A DNA stretch of 64,000 nucleotides. Origin: Nannochloropsis salina CCMP1776 (lineage: Eukaryota > Sar > Eustigmatophyceae > Eustigmatales > Monodopsidaceae). The DNA lies in NCBI GenBank assembly GCA_004565275.1, contig SDOX01000009.1, positions 170,007-234,006 of the forward strand, written 5' to 3'. This document shows positions 1-10,242 of the stretch, piece by piece. How positions within the stretch are numbered: position 1 is the stretch's first letter; each line of letters begins with the position of its first letter. The notes under the pieces are model-generated. The model ran no database searches. It was not told the origin of the DNA and saw only the letters and a program-made list of their open reading frames with translations. The position numbers were made by a program, and so were the translations under genes.

Positions 1-1223
1 CCCCTCCCTCCTCCTCCCCCTTTCGCCCGGACGGGAAGCTTGGGGGACGGCGCCCGTTGCCCTCCTCCGCTCCCTGCCTCGCGCCTCGGCCCGCGCGCCC
101 TTCCAAAGGCAGCAAAACGCCGCCCGCCGCGGACCTTCGTCCCTGCCCTCCCAACAGTCCTGCCTTGGAAGGGAGGGAGGGAGGGAGGGAGGGAGGGGGG
201 GCCGGGGTCGGGCCCGCCATCGCCCGCACTGCTTGCGCGTCCTCCGGGTGCAAGCCTCGCAGCCAGGAGGGAGCGGGCTGGCAGGTCCTTCTGAGCGCGG
301 AGAGGACGCGTCGAAGGCCGCTGTGGGGCCCCAGACAAATCCTCACGCGCACCCACACCGAGCCCACCACGCGTCCCTCCTCCTCGCCGAGCCCGCCCGT
401 CCGTCCCTCCCATCCTCCTAGGCTTAGGAGGCGCACGGGCACCCTCCGCAGCTTCATTGCCGCCCGTTGGTGCAGGCATTCGTGGCTCAGGGGGACCAGG
501 GCTTGCGCGTAGGGCCTCCCAGTCCGGGCGTCTTCCACCAGCAGGGTCAAATGCTCGGCGTCCTGCAAATACCGCCAGACACCGCCTTCCTCCTCCACAC
601 GCACAGGGTACAGGCACGTGTTGACCCGAGTGGGCAACACCTTCCCGCTGCCTCCGTTGAAGCCAAGCGATGACGCCGGAGGGCGGGCCGGTTCGAAGCA
701 CGTTCCCATCCCCCGGTCACCCCACCATCTTACACGGACCCGCACATGAGGCGGGGGTACGGGCGGCCGCGGGAGAACGAAATTATTCAAGGATGAAGTT
801 TCTTGGAACTGTAACAAGGGCACGAAGAGTTGCAAATCCCCAAGGACGGGTGCATCCGCCATGGGGGGTAAGGAAGGGCCGATGCGATAGAGCAAGCGGG
901 CCGCATGACGAGCTTCCGCTGTCGGCGTGTCAAGCTCCTCGGAAGCAAAACCAGGCAATGGCGAGGGCGGCAACATTTTCATTGTTGCCATGGAATGCCT
1001 CTGCCTGTATGGGTACGTAAAGGGTTTGTGCGTCAAAGCATTCGGGGGCGAAATCGCGGTCGTATGCTTGGCGGAGGAAGGTGAGATAGGAACAAAAACG
1101 GCGGCCCAAGGCCTTTTCCCGCCCTAGCGGCAACAAATTGCTTTTTAGGTCAACAAATTGCTTCTTTAGACTTGACCTGATCCCGCGCCATGAGGCACCT
1201 TTTGGTGTTGTCCTTCTTTCCAT
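1..1223 (-). CDS. C2CD3-like protein, N-terminal part (runs off left edge)
   Basis: A minus-strand frame stays open from about 960 to base 1 and continues beyond the edge. Its residues include a run LPPMAD followed by RVRVRWWGDRG and, after a loop, HLTLLVED and VWVRVRICL. This order matches the first C2 domain of C2CD3, a centriole distal-end protein whose hallmark is VRVRWWGE. The ATG at 1223 opens a different frame, which ends at 930, so the two must be joined by a short intron. A 79-bp intron at 938-1016 would keep the frame, but its donor is weak and the joint is uncertain. The last 80 or so codons before the edge are Gly/Pro/Arg-rich over a GGGA repeat. C2CD3 acts in centriole elongation and basal body formation. 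The identification rests on one domain, and another C2 protein remains possible. Confidence 0.5.
168..199. repeat. GGGA/GGGAGGGA simple repeat
   Basis: About eight tandem copies of a GGGA unit run through 168-199. They lie inside the open frame of the C2CD3-like gene, where they encode a Pro/Ser-rich run on the minus strand. The G-rich strand could form a quadruplex, which is inference only. Confidence 0.8.
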
Positions 1224-1769
1224 GTGCCTTTCGATTGTTCAAATACCGCGTGTCATTTTTTAGTGTAGCCGTGGGCTTCAGGTTGCCACGGGCTGCCCTC
1301 CCATCGGGGCGCTAGCTTCCTACTTGGATGAAAGCTGTCCTTGCGGAATTTGCCCCGCGGCCTTCCTCACGCACTATTGTAAACCCAGCGGTGACATTTC
1401 TCGTCACATTTTCCCTTCGACAGTCTCGTCAAAGCAAAGGGCATTGCTGTCTTGTATCAGGGGCCTTGAGCATCACTACAACGAGCGCGTGTCCTGCCCA
1501 CTCCAAGACCTGGCATCCCTAATTGGCAGAAAATGTCAGGCTCCGGCGGGACGCACAAACAAGTCTCCCATCCCCGTCACGCGCGATCGTATCATCCAGA
1601 TCGTCCAGGGGTCAAGGCGAACAAGGAAGACATTCATACGCCTAAAAATGATCGGGGATGGGGGGGAGCTGGTGCAGTCGGGTGGGGCGTGTTGGGGGCC
1701 TTTGGGTCCTTGGAGAAGGATACAGCGGCACAGGTGGCACGTAAAGGCACACAAGACCCGAGTGTGAAG
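1224..1769. other. Divergent gap, 546 bp
   Basis: This gap lies between the ATG of the C2CD3-like gene on the minus strand and the preferred ATG of the RS-rich gene on the plus strand. It should hold both promoters. The upstream ATG at 1533 is in frame with the RS-rich gene, so part of the gap may be coding. I see no TATA box or repeat that stands out. Confidence 0.5.
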
Positions 1770-3348
1770 ATGGTGAAGAACGAGAAGGGACTCTGGGTGA
1801 AGGTGCGAGTAGAGGATGGAGGGGCAGGGGGTAGGGGGCGTGGCCGGGGGGGAGGTATCCCGGTGTGGGGGGGAGAGGTGGGAGGGCTGCAGGGGAGGAA
1901 CGTGAAGGGCGAGGGAGTGGCGGCCGATGGGGAAGACGAAAGGAGGCGTAGGATTCGTTCGCACTCGTCGAGTGACGCGTCGTCCCCCTCCGCCGAGAGA
2001 CGCCGGCGATCATGGAGTGAGCGTCGGAGATCCAGCAGGAGCGAGTCCAGTGATGAGGAAGGAAGACGAGGGAGGTGGAAGAGGGAGCGATCGTCCTCTC
2101 GGTCGTCGTCACGGTCGTGGGAGGAAGGGAAGAGGAGGCCCGGGAGAGAGAGGGAGGCGGGGCCGGGGGCCTCTGAGTACAAGGAGAGGCGAGGGGGAGG
2201 GCGCCGGGAGGGGAGGTTCAGGCGAAAAAGCAGGAGTGGAAGTAGGGAGAGGAGAAGAGGTAGGGGGCGAGGAGGGGAAGCAAGCAGAAGTCGGGAGCGA
2301 GGGCTGGGTGGGAGACATAGAGGGTCTCCCGGGAGAAGAGAGAGGAGTGAGGGAAGAAGGAGGAGGGGTAGAAGCAGCAGTAGCGAGGGCGGGAGGGCGC
2401 CGAGAACAGAGAGGAGAAGCGTCAGCGAGGGCAGGAGGGAGGGGAAGAGGGATAGAAGCCGTAGTAGCGATGTCAGGAGGGAGATGAGAAGGGGTGGGAG
2501 TGGAGATCGGAGAGGGACGGAGAGACGAGGGGAGGGCGGCAGCAGAGGATCGCGAGGGCGACGGTCTTCCTCCTACTCGAGCTCCCCCGAGGCCTTTAGT
2601 GAAAGAGGCAGCGGAAGGGATCGTGAGGAGACAGGAGGACAGGGAGGGATGGAAGGGGTGAAGGAAGAGTGCAGTCCGGCAGACATGTCTTTTACGGCCG
2701 CCCAGGTAAGGGAGGGCGGATGGGGGAGGAGGGAGCGTGGAAGGCAGGGAAGACGTTTGGTGGCTCACGCTCTCCGTGTCCATGACCGTATTCTTCTTTT
2801 CTTCTTAGCTTGCCGACCGACTGGTGGAGGTGTACAACCAGAAGTCTTCCCGCCGTTTCGAGGCCCTGGCCGAGTGCTTCGCCCCCGATGTCTCCCTCTG
2901 CCTCCTCAAATCAGGGGCGACGGTCGTGAAGGGCGTGCAGGCGTTGACGGCGTCCATGCCCGCGGACTATGCCAAGCACACGGCCCGGGTGACGCGCCGC
3001 CTCTTCATCACCACGAGCCTGCCCTCGGAAGACCCCTCCTTTTCGATGGACTTCTACCCCGCTGGTCAGGGTCCGGGGATCAATGCTTTTGGGAAAGGCA
3101 ACGTGAAGCTGGACACGATACTTGTGTTTGAAGTCAAGTCGGACGGGCGTAATGTGATAAACCAGGTCTGGATTGCGCCAGATAGGGACGGGATCGCGTC
3201 GAGGAGGGAGGACCAAGGCGTTGTGACGGAGTTGTCAGTCTTGTCATCCAAAGCTTTTCCACAGGTGGCTGCTGTGCTGCAAGGCCGGGTGAAAGGGAAA
3301 ATTAGCTATCATATGCATGACTATCTTCACATGGCAACCATAAGTTGA
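1770..3348 (+). CDS. RS-rich protein with C-terminal NTF2/SnoaL-like domain
   Basis: Two exons, 1770-2705 and 2809-3348, joined in phase 0 across a 103-bp intron (CAG/GTAAGG donor, TTCTTAG acceptor). The first 300 or so residues are a long Arg/Ser/Gly/Glu domain with many SR and RS pairs, as in splicing factors. Exon 2 encodes about 180 residues that look like a compact cone-shaped NTF2/SnoaL fold: an initial helix (LADRLVEVYNQ), the FEALAECFAPDVSLCL segment, and a late strand NQVWIAP. The likely role is nuclear RNA processing or RNP transport, inferred from the RS domain only. I chose ATG 1770 (MVKNEKGLWVKV); an in-frame ATG at 1533 would add 79 residues of poor complexity. I do not recognise a named family with this architecture. 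Confidence 0.75.
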
Positions 3349-4179
3349 AAAGTTGAAACATCCCGAGAATTTGGAGCATCCGAGATGGGGTAGGAAGGAG
3401 ATGGGGGATTTGGAAGCTCCCTCTTGCGGAAGCAAAAGCAAAGCAAGGTGATCAATAACATAAGAGCACAATCGTTCAGCTTTCGAAGCTTTTCCCCTCT
3501 CTCTACCATACCCATGCCTATCACGCACATGGGGTGTATGCTTTTACGTTTGACTCCACGTGATGCCCGTGCTCGAACCAACAGATCGGATCGCCCTATT
3601 CAACAGATCGGATCGGTCTCGCGCCCTCCAACCCTCTCCCCTCATGCCTTCCGTCTGCCCATGCTCAAAGCATGCCGAAAGCCTCAACTCTGGACGCCAT
3701 GCATGCATGCGCGGGTCCGACCGAGTCATGAGGCTACCATGGCCTGTACATGTAGACCAATTTGGATTTTATTCGCGAGGAGCACCCGTCCCGTCGGTGA
3801 ATTGGGCGGTCAGGGTGCGATACGAAGGGGAGAGGGAGGCGGCAAGGGGCGTAGCATAAGGAAAGCTTAAGTTCCATTTCATCTTCTTCACGTACGCAGA
3901 GAGGCAAGGCGTGGCAAGGTGAAGAACTAGTTATATAAAGTGGCATCATTCTTTTGCTACGTAGGATGAGTGACTGGCCGTTTGATAAGAAGAAGCGCGC
4001 CGTACGGTAACAGCCCGTATCAACACAATCAGTGAAGAAAGCGTCTCAGGAGAGACTAGCACGATACCGGCGTCCGTCATAGGCATAATGCCCGCCCATG
4101 CCGCAAGCCACACCATTGTTCACGACACCTGCATGTGCTCTTCATTTCGAATGGCAGAAATAAATTGTGCTCGACCATC
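3349..4179. other. Gap, 831 bp
   Basis: No convincing gene. It holds a short direct repeat (ACAGATCGGATCG, twice between about 3581 and 3617) and a CATG-rich stretch near 3700. Several open frames are present but have no family resemblance. It probably contains the terminator of the RS gene and the promoter of the next gene. Confidence 0.5.
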
Positions 4180-4635
4180 ATGCGCGCTACGGCCTGGTGC
4201 TTTCGCCTCATTCAGTCTCCTACCTCTTCTTTCCTCCTTTGTAGGCCCATTTGCGACGTGGGAAGCATGGGTATATTTGTTTTCACGCCCTACGGGAAGG
4301 GGGAAGTAATGGGCACCCGCAACGACGGAATTGTTATTGTCCAGCTTAGAACTTCGCAAGACAAGCCGTACGTAGGGTACTTCCACCTCACGCAAGTAAG
4401 GCAGATGGACAGCGAAGCGAACGAGGGTATGAAGAGAAGCGTAGGATTGATGACGTTAGACAACGATATGTTGCAGAGCCATACCAGTCTCGCGGGAGGG
4501 GCAGGAGGAGGGGAAGGTGGAAAGAAGAGTAAGAGGGGGATGGAGGAGAGGGAGATCTTAGGCGGCATTCCTTTTCAGGCGCAACGGGGCCGATGCTGCG
4601 AACGCCCCTTTGCGGACATGACAAACATAGAATGA
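4180..4635 (+). CDS. Small protein with YGKG/DGI motif
   Basis: Frame of about 150 codons. Its conserved-looking core (FTPYGKGEVMGTRNDGIVIV, then GYFHLTQ) resembles a short beta domain, common in stramenopile and other protist proteins, with the pattern TPYGxGxV-x3-R-x-DGI-x-VV-x-L. ATG 4180 and ATG 4267 are both in frame; the second lies just before the core. A strong acceptor-like TTTGTAG at 4238-4244 suggests that the region before 4245 may be intron or 5' leader. A CAA/GTAAGG donor after LTQ (4395/4396) and an acceptor near 4578 would remove a Gly/Glu/Lys-rich segment and keep the frame, so the C terminus is uncertain. Function is unknown. Confidence 0.45.
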   Translation: MRATAWCFRLIQSPTSSFLLCRPICDVGSMGIFVFTPYGKGEVMGTRNDGIVIVQLRTSQDKPYVGYFHLTQVRQMDSEANEGMKRSVGLMTLDNDMLQSHTSLAGGAGGGEGGKKSKRGMEEREILGGIPFQAQRGRCCERPFADMTNIE

Positions 4636-5393
4636 GAAGGAAGAAATATCCAGTGCAGGTGTGAGAGAATGTTGGAGGAAGAGGGAGTGGACTGTTGAAA
4701 TGGAATGCAGGAACCCTATGGCCCACTGAGGGATTAAGAAGATAGGGTCGTATGTCGTGTGTGCGTCCGTGAGCGAATGTGGAGGGATGACTGTCTGTCC
4801 CTGTGGTGCCCCCATAGGCGCATCCCAGAGAGCACGCGTAGGCCCCCGGGGGGCTCGTCGGGTGTGGCAGAGCGGATGCCGCGGGTCGTGTCGTGTGCCG
4901 CGTCAACAGGTCTGGCATGGGTGTGCATACATGTAAGTGTGTCAAAGTGGAAGTAGTGGATGAATGAGTCGACACAAGAAGGTAGGGGACGAATCGCGCG
5001 GGGGACAGATGGAGGCAGGGCGGTGGAAGGTAATGAGGGGGAGGGCCCGCCCAGCACCGGGAGACCGGCTCTGGTCACAGCACACTGGAATAGCGCCTGC
5101 AGGATGGACCCATCCGGCTCCTGTTGAGGAACGCTGTGTGCTGACGGCATTGTAGCATACGCCATAAAAAGTGAGAAATTAATGACCAAAAGCTCTACAA
5201 GAACATAAAGAGCCAGCCGGGTTGGCGGTTTCCCGAAACGAGGACCGTCAGGACAAGCCCCTTGCTCTTCCAAAAACGGGATTAGAAAGGAGCGCAAGTG
5301 CAGCATAGATGTTCTCGTTTGAAGCTGACCCGAATTCCTCTGCTCCTTTAATTTACATGCTAAATCATCATGCCTACATGTCAGCCCGCATGC
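4636..5393. other. Gap, 758 bp
   Basis: Between the YGKG gene and the 3' end of the SAYSvFN gene. A minus-strand frame from 5306 has one hydrophobic stretch but then becomes low-complexity Pro/Arg/Thr, and no relative is recognised. I see no other structure here. Confidence 0.45.
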
Positions 5394-6170
5394 TCACTCT
5401 CTATCGTCGTCAGATACCCAGTCCTCCTCCCAGTCATCCTCCCCCCCTCCCCCTCTCCCTTGCCCTCGCCGCTTGTCTCTATCAAACCTTCTTCGCGCCT
5501 TTTTCCCACTCTTCCGCGAGCGCCCGCCCTCTCCCGGGCGGCCTGCCCCTCCATCGGCCCCCTCCCTAACCTCCCCTTCTCTTCCCGCTCCATCTCCTCC
5601 TCCCGGCTCCTGAGCTCCCATTTCTGGCCTTCTCTCTTCCACGCCATGAGAGTTCTCTCCCTCCACCCGATAGTGGCGTAGTTCTGCGTCGAATTGCTCG
5701 GGATTGATGGTCCCCATCATGGTGGTCATCCCTCGATTGAAAACGCTCCAGGGACTGAGCCGCTCCCCGGCCTGATTGTTGGTGGTTGCGTCATCACCCA
5801 AGCCCACCGTCCATATCAAAACAAGGGATGAGAGGATCAAAAACACGAGCCCAAATTCCGCAGTAACGGCCACGTAGAAAGCAGCGGCGAAAGCGGTCAG
5901 AGGGATCGCGTAGCGCCAGGAGAGGAGGATCCCAAGCACGCGGCAAAGCAGGGGCCACGCAGTATTCTTCGAAAACTGGAGTGCTTCCTCACACATATCT
6001 CTCCCAACTTGTCTGCTAGACCGGATGTAGTGGAGCAGATCGTGCGCCGTGGGCGGTGTAAAGGGACGAAGCTCGTACGCCACGGCACACGCAAATGCGT
6101 ACCATCGCGAACGACGTGTGGAAGGCGTCCGTGTCCCTGATGATCGCGAGTCTTGACGAGCTAGTGACAT
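5394..6170 (-). CDS. SAYSvFN-domain protein (SAYSD1 family)
   Basis: Single exon, 258 aa, ATG at 6170. Two hydrophobic segments at about residues 83-125 precede the motif LSPWSVFN and then GTINPEQFDAELRH. This fits the SAYSvFN domain (S-x-x-S-V-F-N ... G-T-x-x-x-E-Q-F-D-x-E-L-R) shared by SAYSD1 and its plant and protist relatives. SAYSD1 is an ER membrane protein linked to the translocon and to UFM1-dependent clearance of stalled ribosomes. The first residues differ from the name-giving SAYS (SPWS here). The C-terminal third is a charged Gly/Arg/Glu tail ending in an acidic patch. The N-terminal 35 residues are Ser/Arg-rich. Confidence 0.85.
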   Translation of the reverse strand: MSLARQDSRSSGTRTPSTRRSRWYAFACAVAYELRPFTPPTAHDLLHYIRSSRQVGRDMCEEALQFSKNTAWPLLCRVLGILLSWRYAIPLTAFAAAFYVAVTAEFGLVFLILSSLVLIWTVGLGDDATTNNQAGERLSPWSVFNRGMTTMMGTINPEQFDAELRHYRVEGENSHGVEERRPEMGAQEPGGGDGAGREGEVREGADGGAGRPGEGGRSRKSGKKARRRFDRDKRRGQGRGGGGEDDWEEDWVSDDDRE

Positions 6171-7144
6171 GCTACCGCTATTGCTCTACTGCGAAGTGAT
6201 AGTGCACGGTGGAGAAAGCATAGGAGCTATATTTGCGATAATCTGCGAGAAAAAGACGAGGGGGTGAGGATGAGAGAACGAAAATGTCACCCAACGCGAA
6301 GTCCAATGCGCCCAGAGGTCTAAGAGGATATTATGGTCCACGAGTAAATGTGATCGGTTTCAGTGCAGAGTGACATGCTTGTGATGAGACATCTGTGTGA
6401 TGTGATGTCACTGTGATGATAGAAGTCTGGTGTGATATCAATGTGACGGTGATATCAATGTGACGATGATCCACCCAATTAAAAGCCCGAGAAGAGATTT
6501 TACGGCAGTGGGGTGGGATGAAGCCACCTTCATGACCACACGACACGGGCATGGTAGATCACACGGGGTTCTGCTTCCTTTCGCGTGCGTAGATGACCTA
6601 ATTGACTCCCCGGATGGTGCGACTACTCTCCGGGTGGCCGTTTTGTCTAAATTGCCGGACTTATCCAGTCTCATCGGCGAGATTCACTATCATTTCTCCT
6701 CCCTTCCAAGAGCAACCACGACCACGCGCTGATACGCAGGTCGCGCCTTGCAGGACCCTCGCCCCGATCCTCTTTGTATCACGGAGATATTCGAAGGGCG
6801 TGGAAGTCGAGGCCAGGGTTGTGATGCGGACGACTTTGGCAGACTTAACTCTTTAGGCTTGTTGGCAATTCCCTTGTGCTTCTTTCTTCTTTGCCACCAA
6901 CTGAATCTTCCGCGCGCTCTTGGTGTTTCCCCTTTCGCTCGGCGGAAACAATGGCGCACCATCATTGTGCAGTTTCTCATTCTCATGTGTACCTCACTAA
7001 CAGCACGAAAGCTTCCTGTACGAGGAGGTGTGCAGGGGCAAGGAGTAAGCGCCTTCCCTTTCACGTTACAGGATTTGATTGTCGCTCGACTAGGCTACAT
7101 TCAACGTGCTCTTTACCCCAAGCAAGAAGCATTTCAATTGAGCC
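6171..7144. other. Divergent gap, 974 bp
   Basis: Between two divergent starts (SAYSvFN gene minus, VTC gene plus). It contains a GTGA-rich stretch with a short tandem repeat (separate entry). The remaining open frames are not gene-like. Promoters for both neighbours are expected here. Confidence 0.5.
6432..6465. repeat. 17-bp tandem repeat, two copies
   Basis: The unit GTGATATCAATGTGACG occurs twice head to tail. It sits inside a wider GTGA/TGATGT-rich tract (about 6365-6472) that also contains TGATGTCA, a CRE-like palindromic sequence. It lies in the shared upstream region of two divergent genes, so a regulatory role is possible but not shown. Confidence 0.8.
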
Positions 7145-9543
7145 ATGAAGTTCGGGTTGTATTTGAAAGAGAATGTCGTGGAGGAATGGAAGGAGTTCTA
7201 CCTTCAGTACGACAAGCTGAAGCGCAAAATTCGGCAATTAGCGGAAGTGGAGAGCAAGGCCATGGCCCCCGAGCCTCATCTGACAGGAAAGATAGGACTG
7301 TCCCTTACGGTCCCCCCCCCCACGAATGCGGCTGCGCAACCTTTAGGGCGGGCGGGTAAGAGTGCAGCGGACGGAGAGTCGGACGATGAAGATTCGTCGG
7401 GCAACGATGACAGTGACCCCACCCCGCCTACGCACGAAGCCTTCTTCGACATGTTGGAGAAAGAGATCCAGAAGGTCCGCACCTTCACGGACTTGAAGGT
7501 GACGGAAATCCGAGCCAAGCTGCGCGACGTGGGGAAGCGCCTCAAGGCGACCAAGGGCGCTAGCGGCGACCAACCCGTGACGGAGGCCGTGAGGAAGGAA
7601 GTGGACGAGGTCGGGGAACAGTTCTTGCGGCTGGAGAAGTACGTCAACTTGAACTACACGGGCTTCCACAAGATCCTGAAGAAGCACGATCGGTGGCTGA
7701 CAAACCCTTGTCGCTCCTTCTACCTGCAGCGCCTCCAGAACCACAACTGGACCCAGGGCGACTACTCCGACGTGGTGGTGACCATGAGTCAGATCTGGGC
7801 GGCCCTCCGCGGGGACGTGGCCCCCGAAGCCACAGCCACCGAGTCCCAAGAATTTGTCCGGACCACGACCAAGTACTGGGTGCAGGACGAGGACATCTCC
7901 CAGCTCAAGTGGTTCGTGCTGCAGCACCTGCCCGTTCTGCTCCAGGAGAGCATGGGGACCAAGTCCGACTCCCAGCTCGTCAACTCCGTCTACCTCGACA
8001 ACGCGACCTTGGAGCTCTACAAGGGCCGGCTGGACAAGACGCCGGGGGCGATCGCCGTCCGCTTCCGTTGGTACGGCTCTGGGATCCCGGAGCTTGTCTT
8101 TGTGGAGCGCAAGACCCACCGCGAGGCTTGGACGCAGGAGATGTCGGTCAAGGAGCGATTCACCGTGCACCCCTCCGAGGTCCCCTCCATCCTGAACGGC
8201 ACCTTCGACAAGGCCCCGCACGTGGCGAAGATGCGGGCCAAGGGGAAGTCGGACAAGGAAATGGAGGACTGGGACGTCCTGGTCACGGAGGTCTGCCAGG
8301 CAATCATCTGCAAGCAGCTGGTGCCCACGCTCCGCACCCAGTACATGCGCACGGCCTTCCAGATCCCCTTTGACGCGACGGTTCGTATCTCGCTGGACAC
8401 GAATTTGTGCATGCTCACGGAGACGGGCCGGCTGGGGATGGAGAAGGACCGTTGGTTCCGCGACCCGTCCAAGCCCGTGCCCCGCAACGAGATCACCCGC
8501 TTCCCGCACGCCGTCTTGGAGGTGAAGCTCCAGCTCAAGGACGAGAACTCCAAGCCCCAGTGGGTCACAGATCTTCTTAATTCAGGTGGGTGCCAGTGCG
8601 GCGTGGCACACGCAGGCATGCCCAAGACCCTGTCCTCGGACGGCCCCTCTCGTCGTGCCTTTATTCCCCCCGTCTGACCCCACGCCCTCTGTCCCCCCTT
8701 CTCTCTCCGCCAGGCATCCCTCGCGAGGTGCACAAATTCTCCAAGTTTATCCACGGATGCGCCGTCCTGCTTCCCGAGGAGGTCCAGGCGATGCCGTACT
8801 GGATCGATGACCCCTCCCTTCGCGAGTCGATCGCCGCCTCAGGGTCGGAGGAGATCTTGGAGCCGGACGAGAACGGAGGGGAAGGAGGGAAAGGGGCGGG
8901 CGGGACCGCCTCCATGTTCTCGCACATGTTGCCGCATGGGAAAGAAGGGAAAGCGGCCAAGCTGGCGGAGGCGGCGAAGCGAAAGCCAGCCCCGACCCCG
9001 CGACGGGACAGCCAGACCCCCCTGCCTTCCCGCGCGCCCCCATCCAAGGGCCAGGCCTGGGCCACCCCTCTCCTGTCTTCCAAGGAAGAGGAGTACTACG
9101 AGGAGGACGAGGAGGAGGGACCGGGGTGCCTAGAGAGCACCTGTGGGGCCTGCTTCTCGTGGACGCTTCCCCCCGAGATGAACGCCCGCATGGCGCAGCA
9201 AAAGGTGGAGCCCAAGCTCTTCTTTGCCAACGAGCGCACCTTCATCCACTGGCTGAACATGGCCGTTACCATCTCCTCCCTGGGGGCTGCGGTCCTGGCC
9301 TTCTCCCCTGAGGACACCCTGAGTGAACTCTACGGCGTCATCCTTATGCCCGTGTCCCTCCTCTTCGCCATGTACGCCCTCCAAACCTACATCAGCCGCA
9401 GCTCCAAAATCCGCCTGCGAGAGCCGACACGTTGGGATGACCCCATGGGCCCGATTTTGCTGGGAACTGTCTTCACGGTGGCGCTCACGGCCCAGTTCTT
9501 TTTGAAACTGGCGCACGTGATGAAGCAGAACGGGGGGGCGTGA
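7145..9543 (+). CDS. VTC4: VTC4-type polyphosphate polymerase (SPX-VTC-DUF202)
   Basis: Two exons, 7145-8585 and 8714-9543; the 128-bp intron is phase 1, and the product is 756 aa. The N terminus MKFGLYLKENVVEEW begins an SPX domain (to about residue 190), which senses inositol pyrophosphate. The central part is the triphosphate-tunnel polymerase, with YLDNATLELY, VRFRWYGSG and VFVERKTHREAW supplying basic and acidic tunnel residues. An acidic linker follows (EEEYYEEDEEEG), and the last 110 or so residues form a three-helix DUF202 membrane domain (HWLNMAVTIS onward). The enzyme makes polyphosphate from ATP and moves it into acidocalcisomes or vacuoles. It is expected at that membrane and to be controlled by phosphate status through SPX. 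Confidence 0.93.
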
Positions 9544-10242
9544 GCTGAGACCGAGGCCTACGGGCGGACAGGGCTCTGATCCCGTCATTGGTGGGCTGAG
9601 GGTAGACGGCTTAGGAGCAGCAAGGTATTTTTGGGGGCTGTGGCAGGGTAGGACTGCGGAGGTAGGGTGAGGTAGAGGGTTCTGAGATCCACAATGAGGG
9701 TGTCCCCTGGCCGCGCAGGAGGGAGGGACAAAGAGGGAGCAAGGTCTGATAGTGTGAGAACGAACAAGTTAAAACTGAACGGTAGTATGGAGAGGCAAAC
9801 GGGAATTTGGCGTCGGGTCAGAAGCTGGTGTTAGGTGGGATGAGCGTCGGAACGGTTAGCCCTTCATACCAGCGTGCTCGAGAGGAATCTTCGATAGTTA
9901 CATGGAGGGGGGAGGTTTTTCGGCGGGAGTAATCTGGATAAGGGACAAATTTTATATTTATGTCTTATCCAGTCCACGAAGTTTAGCGTTTTCGCCACCC
10001 TGGAGGCGTCAATTTGTTTTTGGGCATTGTGACGCGCATTCCATATTTCGTCTCTCCTCTTTCTGTAGACATAATAGATCGCTCCTCCTTGAGAATCGCC
10101 GCGTCAATGATCCATCGACATGGACCCCCTTTCAGCTTCTGGCAAAAGACCCCACGCTATAAAACCCTTGAGCATCGCACCCCTTGTGTGCATCGCCGCC
10201 CTATCTACTCACCTTTCTCTTCCGATCTCTCGTTTGCACTAC
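9544..10242. other. Convergent gap, 699 bp
   Basis: 3' flanks of the VTC4 gene (plus) and TRIP13 gene (minus). No gene-like frame and no repeat seen. Confidence 0.5.

Noticed and set aside
4734-5306. A 190-codon minus-strand frame with one hydrophobic stretch.
   Set aside because: The second half is low complexity, there is no relative that I recognise, and no splice structure improves it. It could be a real lineage-specific gene but is not supported.
10209-10220. CTCTTCCGATCT, identical to the end of a common sequencing adapter; a shorter match occurs in the 60-bp repeat near 59893 and 59953.
   Set aside because: Only 10-12 bases match, the flanks do not continue the adapter, and both sites sit in otherwise normal sequence, so chance is the simpler explanation.
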